A DNA stretch of 64,000 nt from Apus apus (lineage: Eukaryota > Chordata > Aves > Apodiformes > Apodidae): the NCBI RefSeq assembly GCF_020740795.1, contig NC_067285.1:36031318-36095317 (forward strand), read 5' to 3'. How positions within the stretch are numbered: the first letter of the stretch is position 1; every line of letters begins with the position of its first letter. Made by a program: the position numbers and the translations under genes. The notes beneath the pieces were generated by a model that saw only the letters and a list, made by a program, of their open reading frames with translations, made no database searches and was not told the DNA's origin. This document shows, in pieces, positions 26,107 through 36,500 of this stretch.

Positions 26107-27239
26107 GTACTGTGATTTCCCTCTTATTATGGGCATGGTTTTTGTGAAAGAGATTTCCATAATACTCTCTTTAATAATCCACTTAATAACCTGCACTCCT
26201 TGAAGCTCAGTTCAGCTCTGGATGTTGTTTGTTGTCTTTTTTCTTTTACTATTTTGTCCACGATGCTTCCTGAAAACCACACCATCTTTCTCCTTATATT
26301 CTTTATGGTTTAGTTGTCTGTTTTTAAATTTAGTAGCAGTGCTTAAGATGTCTGCACAGCATTATGCAGTGGCAATAATGCTGACATGATACTTGTGGCT
26401 GAAGGTCATGTCCTTGAAATATGAAGTCAGAAAATGTTGGGGAGAAATGATAGAAAATGTGTCCATGGAAGGGTGTTGGAATGCTGGCTGCTGCATGGCA
26501 CTAAGAATTTAATTGTTGATTGGAATCACAAGATGGCAATCAGCTCAGCAGCTCTGCTGCACCACAGGGAGAAGATGGTTGGTTTTGTTGGAAATGCACG
26601 TATCATGAGCAGTTATCTTCCTTCAAGTCATGTTTTCACTTGTAGATTTCGAGCTAGGACTTCAAACAAGGAGTAGCGAGATAAGAGAAGGTGGAAATAG
26701 TTTTGGCAAGTTGCTCTGAACTCAGGTGGCAATGTAAACTGAGGCCAAAAAGTATGAAAAGTAAAGTATGAAGCAGGTAGCACAATACTGCTAACAGGTG
26801 AATAGCCTAAGGAACAATATTAACCTGTTGTTCTCAGCTGACATGAATTCTTGCCAAAGCATTTATTGTGGGAACATTTCCATTCCTCTTGTGAACGCTC
26901 CACTGTCAGTTTAGTATTGAAGTAATAAGCTGTTAAGTCACCCTGGAATTCTAAATGACCAGCCCTCTTTCTGCTGGGGGCTTTGGTGTGGGTCTGAGTG
27001 ATTTGTCTGGGGATGGGTAAATGATAGGAAAGCTCTAGTTTTTATTAATTACCTCCTCTATAGAAACTGGTAATGTTGCTTTTCTGATTTTACCTCTGGA
27101 GTCACAAACACACATTCATGTTTATTTCAGTCTGGGAATAATGTGCTCTGGCTTTTGAATACTAACATATATGCAAAAAGGGCAAAAGAGAAATCCTCCA
27201 AAGTACATGCAAATGAGGTGATTTCAACACTGTGTCATG
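26107..27239. other. Unique DNA between candidate exon and fossil LINE
   Basis: No gene or repeat recognised; if the exon at 26059-26106 is real, this is the start of its downstream intron. Confidence 0.55.
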
Positions 27240-27810
27240 TCTTAGGACAGGTTTTGAACAGAGAGTAATCAAGAGCATCATCGTAAGTGGAAAGTGGGAT
27301 AAAAGACAAAATTCTGATCAGAAGGAGATTGTGTCAGATGAACTGAATGTTTCTTTTTGCTGAGATGGTGAACATCTCAGACTACAGCAATGTGGTGGGC
27401 TTACCCTAGCTGGATTTATAGGAAGCACTCATTCAGTACAGATCCCAAAGGAAATTATTATTTAAAATGGAGATGGTGCAGATTAACAGAGGAATTATAA
27501 GAAGCTGCCTTAGGCAGATAAGGAGCTGGGAAAGGAGGGGATTATTGCAGGATGCACTGAGAGGTGAGTTACCAGGTTTCAGGGGAGTTATTAAAAGTTC
27601 GTAACAGACAGGTCTCGTGACAAGTCCTCTCTAATATTTCCTTTAGGAAACTTGGCACAAGGTCTTTGATGCAGTTTTATTTTTAATTCCAGTAATGCTG
27701 TGAAGGACAGAAGTATTATAAGGAAGAATGTTGTAGATTAGTGTAACAAAGACAGGATAAAATGTAATAAGCCCCACTGCCATTCTGCTACGGACTAATA
27801 GTAGAGGAGG
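27240..27810 (+). mobile_element. Fossil CR1-like LINE fragment (central reverse-transcriptase region)
   Basis: A decayed + strand reverse-transcriptase fragment. Near 27410-27600 an uninterrupted reading gives RKLLFKMEM, then INRGIIRSCLRQIRSWERRG, then LRGELPGF, which follows the CR1-clade order after motif A (H-KLL-KL-, G-I--WI--WL--R-QRVV-NG--S-W). The motif A segment just upstream is visible as a decayed CTGGATTTATAGGAAGCACTCATTCAGTA. Downstream, ACTTGGCACAAGG (about 27650), TGTGAAGGACAGAAGTATTATAAGG and GATAAAATGTAATAAG fit the stretch after motif B through to the KFN-KC block. Frames are interrupted many times. A poly-T tract of 20 bases begins 40 bp after the recognisable end. Confidence 0.65.
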
Positions 27811-27848
27811 TTGCTGCAAAGAAGAGATTCAGGATGGGAAAGTTGAAC

Positions 27849-27868
27849 TTTTTTTTTTTTTTTTTTTT
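27849..27868. repeat. Poly(T) tract, 20 bases
   Basis: Uninterrupted T20 followed by AAATAAG. It lies about 40 bp beyond the recognisable end of the fossil CR1-like fragment, but CR1 does not end in poly(A), so it is probably independent. Confidence 0.9.
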
Positions 27869-28122
27869 AAATAAGTGTTTGGTTTTAGCACTTAGCTGAA
27901 GCTTTCATAATCTCTGTAATTTTCTTGAACACCTGCTTACTGAAGAGCTGCAATTTACTCTAACTAGTTTAGAGCCTAGGCATTCAAATGCTAGAAGTGC
28001 TGATAAAATAAAATTTTAGATTTTACATATCAAGTTCCAAACCTTATTCTGTAAAGTCTGAGGCAGGTACAGGTGGGAACCCTCACCTTGCGTTAGGAGT
28101 AGGCAGGTGCCAGACTACATGA

Positions 28123-29982
28123 AGCAGGTTACTGCAGCATCGATCATGGAAGGAGGGACTGGTCACTTGGGAGGAATATAGGAATGTTGTCAGGGAATGT
28201 AGGGAGGCAACTAGGAAAGCTAAGGCCTCCCTGGAACTTAACCTTGCAAGTCGGGTTAAGGACAGTAGAAAGGGCTTTTTCAAATACATAGCCAACAAAG
28301 CTAATACCAGAGGCAATATAGGCCCACTGCTGAATGAGGTGGGTGCCCTGGTGACAGAGGATATGAAGAAGGCAGAGGTGCTGAATGCCTTCTTTGCCTC
28401 TGTCTTTACTCCTGCAGGCTTTTCCCATGAGCCCCGGATTCATATAACCCCAGAAGTAGTCAAGATAGGTGAGGACATAGTAGATGAGGATTGGGTTAGG
28501 GATCAGTTGCATAATCTGGACATCCATAAATCGATGGGTCCGGATGAAATGCATCCAAGGGTGCTGAGGGAGCTGGCGGAGGTCATTGCTAGTCCACTCT
28601 CCATCATCTTCGGTAAGTCATGGGTAACTGGAGAGGTGCCTGAGGACTGGAGGATAGCAAACGTCACTCCAGTCTACAAGAAGGGCAAGAAGGAGGACCC
28701 GGGTAACTATAGACCGGTCAGCCTCACCTCCATCCCTGGAAAGGTAATGGAACAACTTGTCCTTGGCACTATCTCTAGACATATCAAGGAGATGGGGGTC
28801 ATCAAGAGCAGTCAACATGGTTTTACCAAGGGTAAGTCATGTTTGACTAACCTCATAGCCTTCTATGAGGAAATTACTAGGTGGATAGATGATGGTAGAG
28901 CGGTAGATGTGGTCTATCTTGATTTCAGTAAAGCATTTGACACCGTCTCCCACAGCATCCTTGTAGATAAGTTGATCAAGTATGGGTTTGATGATCAGGC
29001 AGTGAGGTGGATCAAGAACTGGTTGAAAGGAAGAAGTCAGAGAGTTGTAGTCAATGGGGCAGAATCTAGTTGGAGGCCTGTGACTAGTGGAGTCCCTCAG
29101 GGGTCGGTACTGGGACCGGTGTTGTTCAATATCTTCATCAACGACCTGGATGAGGGCACAGAATGTACCCTCAGCAAGTTTGCTGATGACACCAAGCTGG
29201 GAGGAGTGGCTGACACACCAGAAGGCTGTGCTGCCATTCAGAGAGACTTAGACAGGCTGGAGACTTGGGCGGGGAAAAACCTGATGAAGTTTAACAAGAG
29301 CAAGTGTAGAGTTTTGCATTTGGGGAAGAAAAACGCCATGCACCAGTACAGGTTGGGGGCTGACCTGCTGGAGAGCAGTGTAGGTGAAAGGGACCTGGGG
29401 GTCATGGTAGACAGGAGGATGACCATGAGTCAGCAGTGTGCCCTTGTGGCTAAGAAGGCCAATGGCATCCTGGGGTGTATTAGAAAGGGTGTGGTTAGTA
29501 GGTCAAGAGAGGTTCTCCTCCCCCTCTATTCTGCATTGGTGAGGCCACATCTGGAATATTGTGTCCAGTTCTGGGCCCCTCAGTTCAAGAAGGACAGGGA
29601 AGTGCTTGAAAGAGTCCAGCGCAGAGCCACAAGGATGATTAAGGGAGTGGAACATCTCCCTTATGAGGAAAGGCTGAGGGAGCTGGGTCTCTTTAGTTTG
29701 GAGAAAAGGAGACTGAGGGGGGACCTCATCAATGTTTACAAATATGTAAAGGGTGAGTGTCAAGACGATGGAGTTAAGCTTTTTTCAGTGAAGACCAGTG
29801 ATAGGACAAGGGGTAATGGATACAAGTTGGAGCATAGGAGGTTTAAGATGAATATCAGGAAAAATTTTTTTACTGTAAGAGTGACAGAGCACTGGAACAG
29901 GCTGCCCAGAGAGGTTGTGGAGTCTCCTTCGCTGGAGACATTCAAAACCCGCCTGGATGCCTTCCTGTGTGATGTACTCTAG
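28123..29982 (+). CDS. CR1 LINE ORF2 C-terminal part: reverse transcriptase, endonuclease missing
   Basis: The frame is open from 28123, just after an in-frame TGA at 28120-28122, to the TAG at 29980-29982, about 619 codons. There is no genuine start: a GTG at 28339 and the first ATG at 28363 lie inside the domain, so this is a truncated ORF rather than a complete gene. Counting from 28339, reverse-transcriptase landmarks appear in order: YLDFSKAFD at residues 193-201 (catalytic Asp in motif A), [11 protein letters not shown] from residue 250 (motif B), and FADD at 281-284 (the catalytic Asp pair, nt 29179-29190). The CR1-typical C-terminus follows, with [53 protein letters not shown]. The family enzyme copies its own RNA at a nicked chromosomal target, with the ATTCTATG tail as the priming end. 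The N-terminal AP-like endonuclease and ORF1 are absent, so this copy could not move by itself. Motif residues all look intact. Confidence 0.93.
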   Translation, partial: SRLLQHRSWKEGLVTWEEYRNVVRECREATRKAKASLELNLASRVKDSRKGFFKYIANKANTRGNIGPLLNEVGALVTEDMKKAEVLNAFFASVFTPAGFSHEPRIHITPEVVKIGEDIVDEDWVRDQLHNLDIHKSMGPDEMHPRVLRELAEVIASPLSIIFGKSWVTGEVPEDWRIANVTPVYKKGKKEDPGNYRPVSLTSIPGKVMEQLVLGTISRHIKEMGVIKSSQHGFTKGKSCLTNLIAFYEEITRWIDDGRAVDVVYLDFSKAFDTVSHSILVDKLIKYGFDDQAVRWIKNWLKGRSQRVVVNGAESSWRPVTSGVPQGSVLGPVLFNIFINDLDEGTECTLSKFADDTKLGGVADTPEGCAAIQRDLDRLETWAGKNLMKFNKSKCRVLHLGKKNAMHQYRLGADLLESSVGERDLGVMVDRRMTMSQQCALVAKKANGILGCIRKGVVSRSREVLLPLYSALVRPHLEYCVQFWAPQFKKDREVLERVQRRATRMIKGVEHLPYEERLRELGLFSLEKRRLRGDLINVYKYVKGECQDDGVKLFSVKTSDRTRGNGYKLEHRRFKMNIRKNFFTVRVTEHWNRLPREVVESPSLETFKTRLDAFLCDVL

Positions 29983-30046
29983 GTGACCCTGCTCTGGCAG
30001 GGGGGTTGGACTAGATGATCTTTCGAGGTCCCTTCCAACCCCTAGG

Positions 30047-30070
30047 ATTCTATGATTCTATGATTCTATG
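30047..30070 (+). repeat. CR1 3' terminal ATTCTATG microsatellite, three units
   Basis: Three perfect direct copies of the octamer ATTCTATG close the intact CR1 element. CR1 elements end in this short repeat rather than in poly(A), and it marks both the orientation and the 3' boundary of the insertion. Perfect units support a recent copy: the older piece ending at 8122 has imperfect units, and that at 36500 has lost the motif. Confidence 0.95.
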
Positions 30071-30500
30071 ATCTGAGGAACTGATCTTCGTACAACCAGC
30101 CCATCTGCCTCCTCCCCTCCAAGAATCTCCAAATAAACTGACACCTGGGAACAAGCCAGTGCAGATCTTAGGCACTAAGTGAGTAATCTTGTTACTTTGA
30201 GGTGAGAAACCTCATCTGGGATGGGTGTAGCTGGAGCAGAAGTTCAGTGACAGATACAAAGCTGGAGGCAGAGCAATAAACATAATGAAGCCAGAGGAGA
30301 TGTAGCTGGTGGGTAAACTGTATGGTTTTGGTTGTGGGAGAGAGGAGGCTGGATGTGTGCTTGCTAGGAGGAGAGCTTGGTGACCTGAGAGTCAGCTTCT
30401 TGGAGGAATTCAGGAACCCTGAAAGGTTCCCCTACATTCTACCCTCAGGGTCATCTCTCAGCAGTCCTTTCCCTAGTCAAATAGCCCTAAAACTGCTGAG

Positions 30501-30548
30501 AAAAACAAAACAAACCCAAACAAACAAAAGCAAACAAACAAAAAAAAG
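30501..30548. repeat. (AAAC)n imperfect microsatellite
   Basis: Runs of AAAAC, CAAAC and AAACAAAC units ending in A8 and GAG; about 48 bp, imperfect. Confidence 0.85.
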
Positions 30549-30759
30549 AGGTGCCTTCAGGGGCATTTTAGCACTATCCCACCTCCGGAGTAGCAGCACC
30601 AGATTTGTGCCAGAATTACTTCATTCTGGTAAAAAAGGAGCAAATTAACCCCCCAAATGGGTCCTCCTCAGTGAAATTAAGTATGCTACAGTCTCTGGCT
30701 AACCCTCTGAGGATTAGTGATCAAAGCTAAAAGGAAGAGGTACTTCATGACTGTACAGT

Positions 30760-31450
30760 TAAGAATCTGCACTTCCATCAAATGGAAGGGACACTCCATA
30801 AATCAACAAAAAATTGGTCAGAAGATAGGGAGCAGAAGGTAGGACTGGCTGATCAGTTTTCTGAGTGAGAGCATGGCAGCAGTAGGGTCTCCAAAGAATC
30901 TGTGCTTAAAGCAGTGATACTCAACTGATAAATGAGCTGGAAAAGATGACAGAGTGTGCTGAGGATGCTTTTATTCAGAGCAGTGGAGATGAGTGCTGAC
31001 TGGGAAAAAATGCAGCAGGGCTGTGCAGAACAAAGAGGCTGGGCAAGGCACTGGCAGGTGAAATTCACTGGAAGCGGGTGCAAATTGAGGAAGACAAATC
31101 CCACATGAGGCAACGAAGGCCTGAGCTGACTGTTGCCACTCAGTGATCAAAATGCTGGGCATAAGTAGAGCTGTACAGTATAAAAAAAGAGTCTGCTCTG
31201 CAAATGTTAACTTTAGGGTCAGTAGTGGTTTCTAAAAGCAAGTAGCATAACAGGAAAGGTGCCAAAAATATGATGAAAATATCATTACTACTGTGTCAGC
31301 CTGTGCTTCCTTTTCATCTTGAGTAGCATGCCATTCTGTTTTCCATCTCAAAAGGGTACAGTAGGAGTTTGGAGGGTGGAAAGTGTGACACAGATTTATT
31401 CCAAGGAGTGATTAAATAGTGCAGTTTTCCTTGGCATGGGAAAGACACGG
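30760..31450 (+). mobile_element. Fossil CR1-like LINE fragment (RT motif C to thumb/C-terminus)
   Basis: Decayed + strand copy starting about 690 bp beyond the tail of the young CR1. Landmarks in order: ATAAATGAGCTGGAAAAGATG (INDLEK block), GGCTGGGCAAGGCACTGGCAGGTGAAATTC (the W---W/MKFN block), TTGCCACTCAGTGATC (the block before 'DLGV'), GGAAAGGTGCC to GAAAATATCAT, then CATCTTGAGTAGCATGCCAT (HLEYCVQ) and CCATCTCAAAAGG, ending near a GTGACACAGATTTATTCCAAGG (RATRMIKG) block. Each landmark sits at about the distance expected in a CR1/L3-like ORF2. It overlaps in ORF coverage with the 27.2-27.8 kb fossil (both span the FADD to KFN region), so the two are separate insertions. Confidence 0.6.
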
Positions 31451-33912
31451 AGGGCTGAACAACTCCCTGGGGTATTGCCAGGAGTGAGCAGGGACCCACT
31501 GGTCGATCTCATTTCCAGGGTCAGGGAGTGAAATTGGAAGGTGGTGGGTGTGCAGGAGGGAGGGTTCTCTTAGTGGGTGGGTATTTTTGTGGGGTCTGAG
31601 GTGAGCACTGGCCTTTCACTGGTCGAGCAGACAGCAATGACACACAGGTGTTGAAAGAAGAGCACAACAGGGCCTGAAAAATAGAAAGATTTTACTCTTG
31701 GTTCAGGAAGTGAGTGAACTGCAAGTGTTTAGGGGTCAGGTGAGAGTTGTAGCACATTATCCCATGGGATTGATAGCTCTGCTCTTCCCTGGAGGCTGCT
31801 ACTGTCAGGGAGGGACTGCTGGGCTTGATGGAGATGGCTGTTCACAGGCTGTTATGGAGCTTAAAACAAGAGGAAAAAGGACCCACTGTTGGTGGAGCTA
31901 TTAAGAAGAGCTAAACTGCTGAAAGGGCTTTCCAGCTGCACCTATCAAGTGAGAACTGGAAAGTGTTTGTCCAGTTGTACAAGGCTTGTTTAACCTATTG
32001 TATGTGGTTTGGTTACTTGCCATCAGAAGAAGCTCTGTTTAAACTTGGAGAGTTGTAGAGAAGGATGAGGAAGTGCATGATGTGCCTCCATACCTTCCTC
32101 TTGCAGGACTGATTGAGATTTACTTGCTTTTGTAGCAAAATGAAAATATGTTTGCTTCAAAAAATATATTGAGGGCTTGAATATGAGTGTGGGAATAGAA
32201 CACAATCATACAGATAGAAAATCAGTGGACTTAAGTGTGTCTTGAGTATGTTGAGACTGGAAATTTAGAAAAAGTTATATAACCAGAGAGGAGTGAAGTG
32301 ATTCAAGTGCCTTCCAAGCACATCTGGGACACAAGCTCACTGGTTTTTCAATACAAAGTTGATGGGAGAGATGAGATTACAGAGTGAAGCACACCTGCTG
32401 GGCACCCAGTCTGTGGGTGTCCCCAGGCTTAGAAGGAAACAGACTCGAGCTGTATGTCAGTTACATTCATGGTTTTAAAGCCATAGTGTATTTGATTATT
32501 CCTCCGCCTTGAAACTTCACAAGTGGCCTAAAGGAGTCCAGGTGGACCTTTTTGCCTTGATGCTTACTTGATTTCCAGGATATTTCCCTTTCTCCAACAT
32601 AGCTGGACTGGTCTTGCAGAGTCTCACAGGTGTTTTCATGTAACATATTCAGCCACCTCTCAGTGCTGCAACATCTGCCATACCCTCCTCCTTCCTCACA
32701 TCCTCCACTTTTCTTTACATAAACTAGAATTTTTTTGAGAGTTTTCAGCTCATCTCCTAAAGACTAGGATTTGATAAAGGTGTTTGTTTTAGAAGAACAT
32801 TGCTTTATGGCACACAGTAAGTGGAGAGGGTGAACTGTGACATCTTGCAGGAGGCTTTGCTCTTAACGTGTATTATCTCTTTGCCTGCAGTTAGTGGGGA
32901 TGGGTGACCCAGGTGGTGCTTTCCAAGCCCATGTTCTGGTGCTCACTCTGAATTCATTAGCTGGATTCAAAGCCTGTATGCCCAACATTTATCTGAAAGT
33001 AGCTGGAGAGCTGTCTTCCCTCAGAGGAAAAATCTCTTGCATCTGCACTTCCACTCCTGCCAACTGAGGAAGCCCACAACTGGCTTTGGAGCACGCATGC
33101 CCACGTGAGATGGCAGCACAGACACTGAGCTGTAGTGCCAGCAGTAAATCTGGTGCTGCCTTAGCAAGGACGGCAGGAACAGGAATTCAGAAAGCTCTGG
33201 GCATAGCTGATCAGCTATGTATAGGTTACAGTGGCTCTTCAGAACTACTGTTAAAACATAGAAATTTAAAACATGTGGAGTATAAGACCTGCCAGGAACA
33301 TACCTGCACTTCCCATCACCTGCTGTGGCAAACCATAATAATAGTAAAGATACAGCATTCTAATAGTAAAGTTACAGTAAAGGTATTCAGCACTGGGAAA
33401 CATATCTTCAGGCTTTTGACTGATATAGTTAGCAGTGGAAGCTAGAGGGAAATTACTCTTGCTCATCCACAGGCTGCTGATACCTTCCTGTTGCTCTGTG
33501 CACATCCTAGGGGGAGGAACCCTCCTAATAGAAAGGTGGCTCCTGACACTTGGATGCAGCAGGGCAATAATGTTAGTTATGTTAGGATCTAAAATACTTG
33601 GAGCTATATACAGTATAGGTGCTGGAAGACTCAAAGTACATTCTGCTATATGAAAGATCTTAATTATATAAATAATCTTCTGGACATCTCTGACTCGAGT
33701 GAAAGAGTTAGATGAAAGAGGAAAAAAGGCAAATAAAAAGAAGGCTATGAGTATGAAATCCCCTACTCATCTGAAATAACAAGTTTTCATAGACTTGTTT
33801 TTTATAACAGATTTAGAGCAGAGAAAAATATTTTCCAGTCCTGAGGTCAGTCATTGCAAAAACAGTGTTAACATTTTTGTCAGGACTGACAAAGTCATGA
33901 GGACTTGGCACT

Positions 33913-33936
33913 ATTTTTTTTTCTTTCTTTCTTTTT
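33913..33936. repeat. (TTTC)n tract
   Basis: T9 then three CTTT units and CTTTTTC: a short pyrimidine microsatellite. Confidence 0.85.
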
Positions 33937-34125
33937 CACAATGAAAGGAAGCTGTAACATTATGAGTCGAACTGTACACACGTAATAAGGTGAAAAGCTG
34001 TATCACTGTTAGCTGACATACAGTAAGACCCTAAAGGACAGATGCTCTGGGAGAAAAGATAACCATGAAAACATGTTTGAAGGGGGAGATTTTGAAATGT
34101 AGCCAGAACCTACAGATGGAAACTT

Positions 34126-34141
34126 TAAATAAATAAATAAA
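34126..34141. repeat. (AAAT)n microsatellite
   Basis: Four AAAT units followed by AAAGCCC. Confidence 0.85.
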
Positions 34142-35332
34142 GCCCAACTTATAAGTAGCCAATATAAATAATGCAGGGAATGTGTAATATGTTCTCACTT
34201 GTTCAGTCCAGCAAACAAACATGCTTGTGCATTCTGAACATTTTGGAGCTGCTGGAGCAGCTTTGCAATGAGATTGGCTGAAAGGGAGTGAGAGCCAGGC
34301 AGCTCCTGGGCATTTGCAAAAGGAATGCCAGAACTCCAGTAAAGTGCAAAGACTTTTCATTTGCAGAATTCCTTTTTTCTGGACAGTGTACTTTTTCCTC
34401 TCTGGTACTGCAACAATAATTAATTTGGAGCTGTGCCATCCTAGATGAATCCTTTAGCCTGTTTTGAAGATAAAGAAAGGAGAAAGGAGAGGGAGGGGAT
34501 GCAGAAGGCTACAGCATCTGTGAGTGTACAAAGTGATAAAAGATGGGGGGAAAGAGTCATCCCAGAAACAGCTTCAGCTACAGAGTACCACCAACTTTAT
34601 GCTTCATCCTGAAGATAAGGATTTCCTGTTCCGTGGTTGCTGTAGTGCCCAGGGTGCTGGGCACATACAACACTAGCTTGGCAGTCCACTGTTGCAAGTC
34701 ACACATCAACATAGTTGTGGGGAAATTGTTCATTTTGAGAAACCAGCAACAAATCTCAGGAGAAGATTAATGGCAAAGCAACAACCAATACAGTTTCCCC
34801 TTACACAGAAAATGGACAGTAGCAAGTGGAATTGACTTAATTGTGCTGATTGTGAAATAGAAAACTCATTAGTAGAAGCTTAGTGTGTCAAAATTGCCTG
34901 AAGAGAAATAATTTAGCATTGGACACTGAGGACCAGAAGCCTTGTGTGAGGACAGGCACCATTATGTTTTTCCCAGCAAGTACAACTACCCTTCTTTTGA
35001 ACATAAATACAACTCCTCAGTCTTTGTGTAGCATTTTCCCACTGTTTTTTTGTTACCTTCAGAACTGTTTCTCTCAAATTTAGACCAGGACCATGCCTGC
35101 TGCCACCATCAGCTGCACATCTAGTCCTGTAGCCTCTTCCACGTGAAATCCTCAGTGCATTCCTGCACTAGCAACATTTCCCATTCACCTGGCATCCCCA
35201 AGCTTCATCACCTTAACCCCTAAGCCAGGAGCACCATGTGGGTTCACTACCACATGTAATCTGCTTTCCTGGTGGGGACTGAATTCCTGAGCCCTGGTTC
35301 TTTTCTTTCAACCCGACCAAGTTCTTTCCATG

Positions 35333-35556
35333 TAGAATCATAGAATCAGAGTCATAGGGGTTGAAAGGGACCTATGAAGATCATCAAGTCCAACCGTGGA
35401 ACTCCCTGTGTTGTCACTTGGTGCTGTTTCCCCTTGTTCTCTCACAGGCACCACTGAACAGAGACTGGCCCATTCTTGACACCCACCCTGCAGATATTTG
35501 TAGACATCAATAAGGTCCCCTCTTAGTCTTCTCAAGACAAAGCAGCCCCAGTAGCC
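35333..35556 (-). mobile_element. CR1 LINE 3' end, minus strand
   Basis: Read on the minus strand this is the last part of a CR1 ORF2 plus 3' UTR. On the + strand it begins with the tail complement (TAGAATCATAGAATCA at about 35333), continues through GGGTTGAAAGGGACC and AAGTCCAACC, and ends with the complement of the [19 protein letters not shown] block near 35505-35540. The section coding the NRLPRE/ETFKT region is missing: the 3' UTR block joins directly to the 'LCSVVP' region, so there is an internal deletion or subfamily difference. It is a short, inactive copy. Confidence 0.9.
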
Positions 35557-36388
35557 AGGAGATGGTAACCTTAACTGCACTTCCAACTCTAATCCCACTT
35601 AAACTTGGTGACTTCTTTCACCTCTCCCCTATATACAGTCAGGTAGGCTATCTTCAAAGATTTCTTGAAGCATAAACTTTCCCTTTTTAAATAAACAGGA
35701 TATCGATAGGAAGGCTTAAAAGTACTAGCATTATGATATTTCTGCACTACTTTCCGTTCCCTTAATACCTTGGGTGCTTTTTTGCATCAGCTGTGCAGTG
35801 ACACATTGCCAAGAAAATATCTATAGATGTTACGTTTCAGCCCTCAAGCTCTATTTCAGGGGTAAAGCAGTGAAATGAGAGAAACTGATTTAGAATATCA
35901 TGGTATTAAAGAATCCTTTACTGAGAAACATTCTGATAGGGTTTTGATGCAAGAGAGAAGTCTTGCAAAAGTATGTCATAAACCAAAGAATTCACAGGAA
36001 TTACTGGAGGAGGGAGCAGACTTTGTATTCCCATATGCTACAACCCAGTGTGAAATGAAGACATTATTTTAAACAACACGCAGCTCATTTGGGAAGCCTT
36101 GTATCTAGTGAATTTCTCTGGCTTTTTTAAAAAAGGTCACCATGTTACTGTGAAAAAAATTGCCATGTATAACTGAAGTAACTTGATACAAGTAAGGCTG
36201 TGCCTTTTTGTTTTCTAGTTTCTGGCAATGTGGCTGGTCTGGGAATCAGTTTTGCCACCATGTGACCCACCATGTCACTGGGTGCTTTGCATCACATTCT
36301 TGCTGTCTTTTATAAGGCACAGTGTAGTAAAGTAGAGAATGGGACTACCAGGTAACTGCCTGGGTTGGGTTCTGTAGTCTTTATGGTT

Positions 36389-36500
36389 TGATGGAGCTCT
36401 GAGCAACCTGATCTGGTGGGAGGTGTCCCTGCCCGTGCAGGGGGGTTGGAACTAGATGATCTTTAAGGTCTCTTCAATCTCGAACCATTTGATCACGATG
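36389..36500 (+). mobile_element. CR1 LINE 3' UTR fragment
   Basis: The sequence contains the standard CR1 3' UTR blocks in + orientation: GGAGCTCTGAGCAACCTGAT, GGAGGTGTCCCTGCCCGTGC, GGGGGGTTGGAACTAGATGA and TCTTTAAGGTC. The terminal octamer repeat has decayed to GATCACGATGATGATGG. Only about 110 bp remains, with no coding part. Confidence 0.92.

Larger units (their letters stand above)
28064..30071 (+). mobile_element. Young 5'-truncated CR1 LINE with intact reverse-transcriptase ORF
   Basis: This is a CR1 non-LTR retrotransposon in the + orientation. Recognisable CR1 coding homology runs from about 28147 (residues [13 protein letters not shown]) to the stop at 29980-29982. A short 3' UTR follows, containing the usual TGGACTAGATGATCTTT and GGTCCCTTCCAACCCC blocks, and the element ends in three ATTCTATG units at 30047-30070. 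The 5' part (ORF1, endonuclease, start of ORF2) is missing, as is typical of CR1 copies made by incomplete target-primed reverse transcription. The heptamer TCTGAGG occurs at 28057-28063 and again at 30072-30078, directly after the tail, so it may be a target-site duplication and would set the 5' boundary at 28064. CR1 often lacks clear duplications, and seven bases can match by chance, so the exact 5' end is uncertain. Absence of any stop over about 1.86 kb suggests a recent insertion. Confidence 0.95.
31451..35332. other. Unique DNA, no gene recognised
   Basis: Holds the (TTTC)n and (AAAT)n simple repeats. Frames up to 122 codons occur on both strands over the same bases (for example 33086-33445 and 33266-33634), a sign of chance rather than coding. 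Confidence 0.6.

Noticed and set aside
28144..28554. Minus-strand frames inside the young CR1 (also 28618-28818, 29238-29426, 29503-29763, 29760-29945)
   Set aside because: Shadows of the intact + strand reverse-transcriptase ORF.
27240..31450. One ancient LINE split by the young CR1 insertion
   Set aside because: Both flanking fossils cover the same ORF interval (FADD to KFN block), so they cannot be the two halves of one copy.
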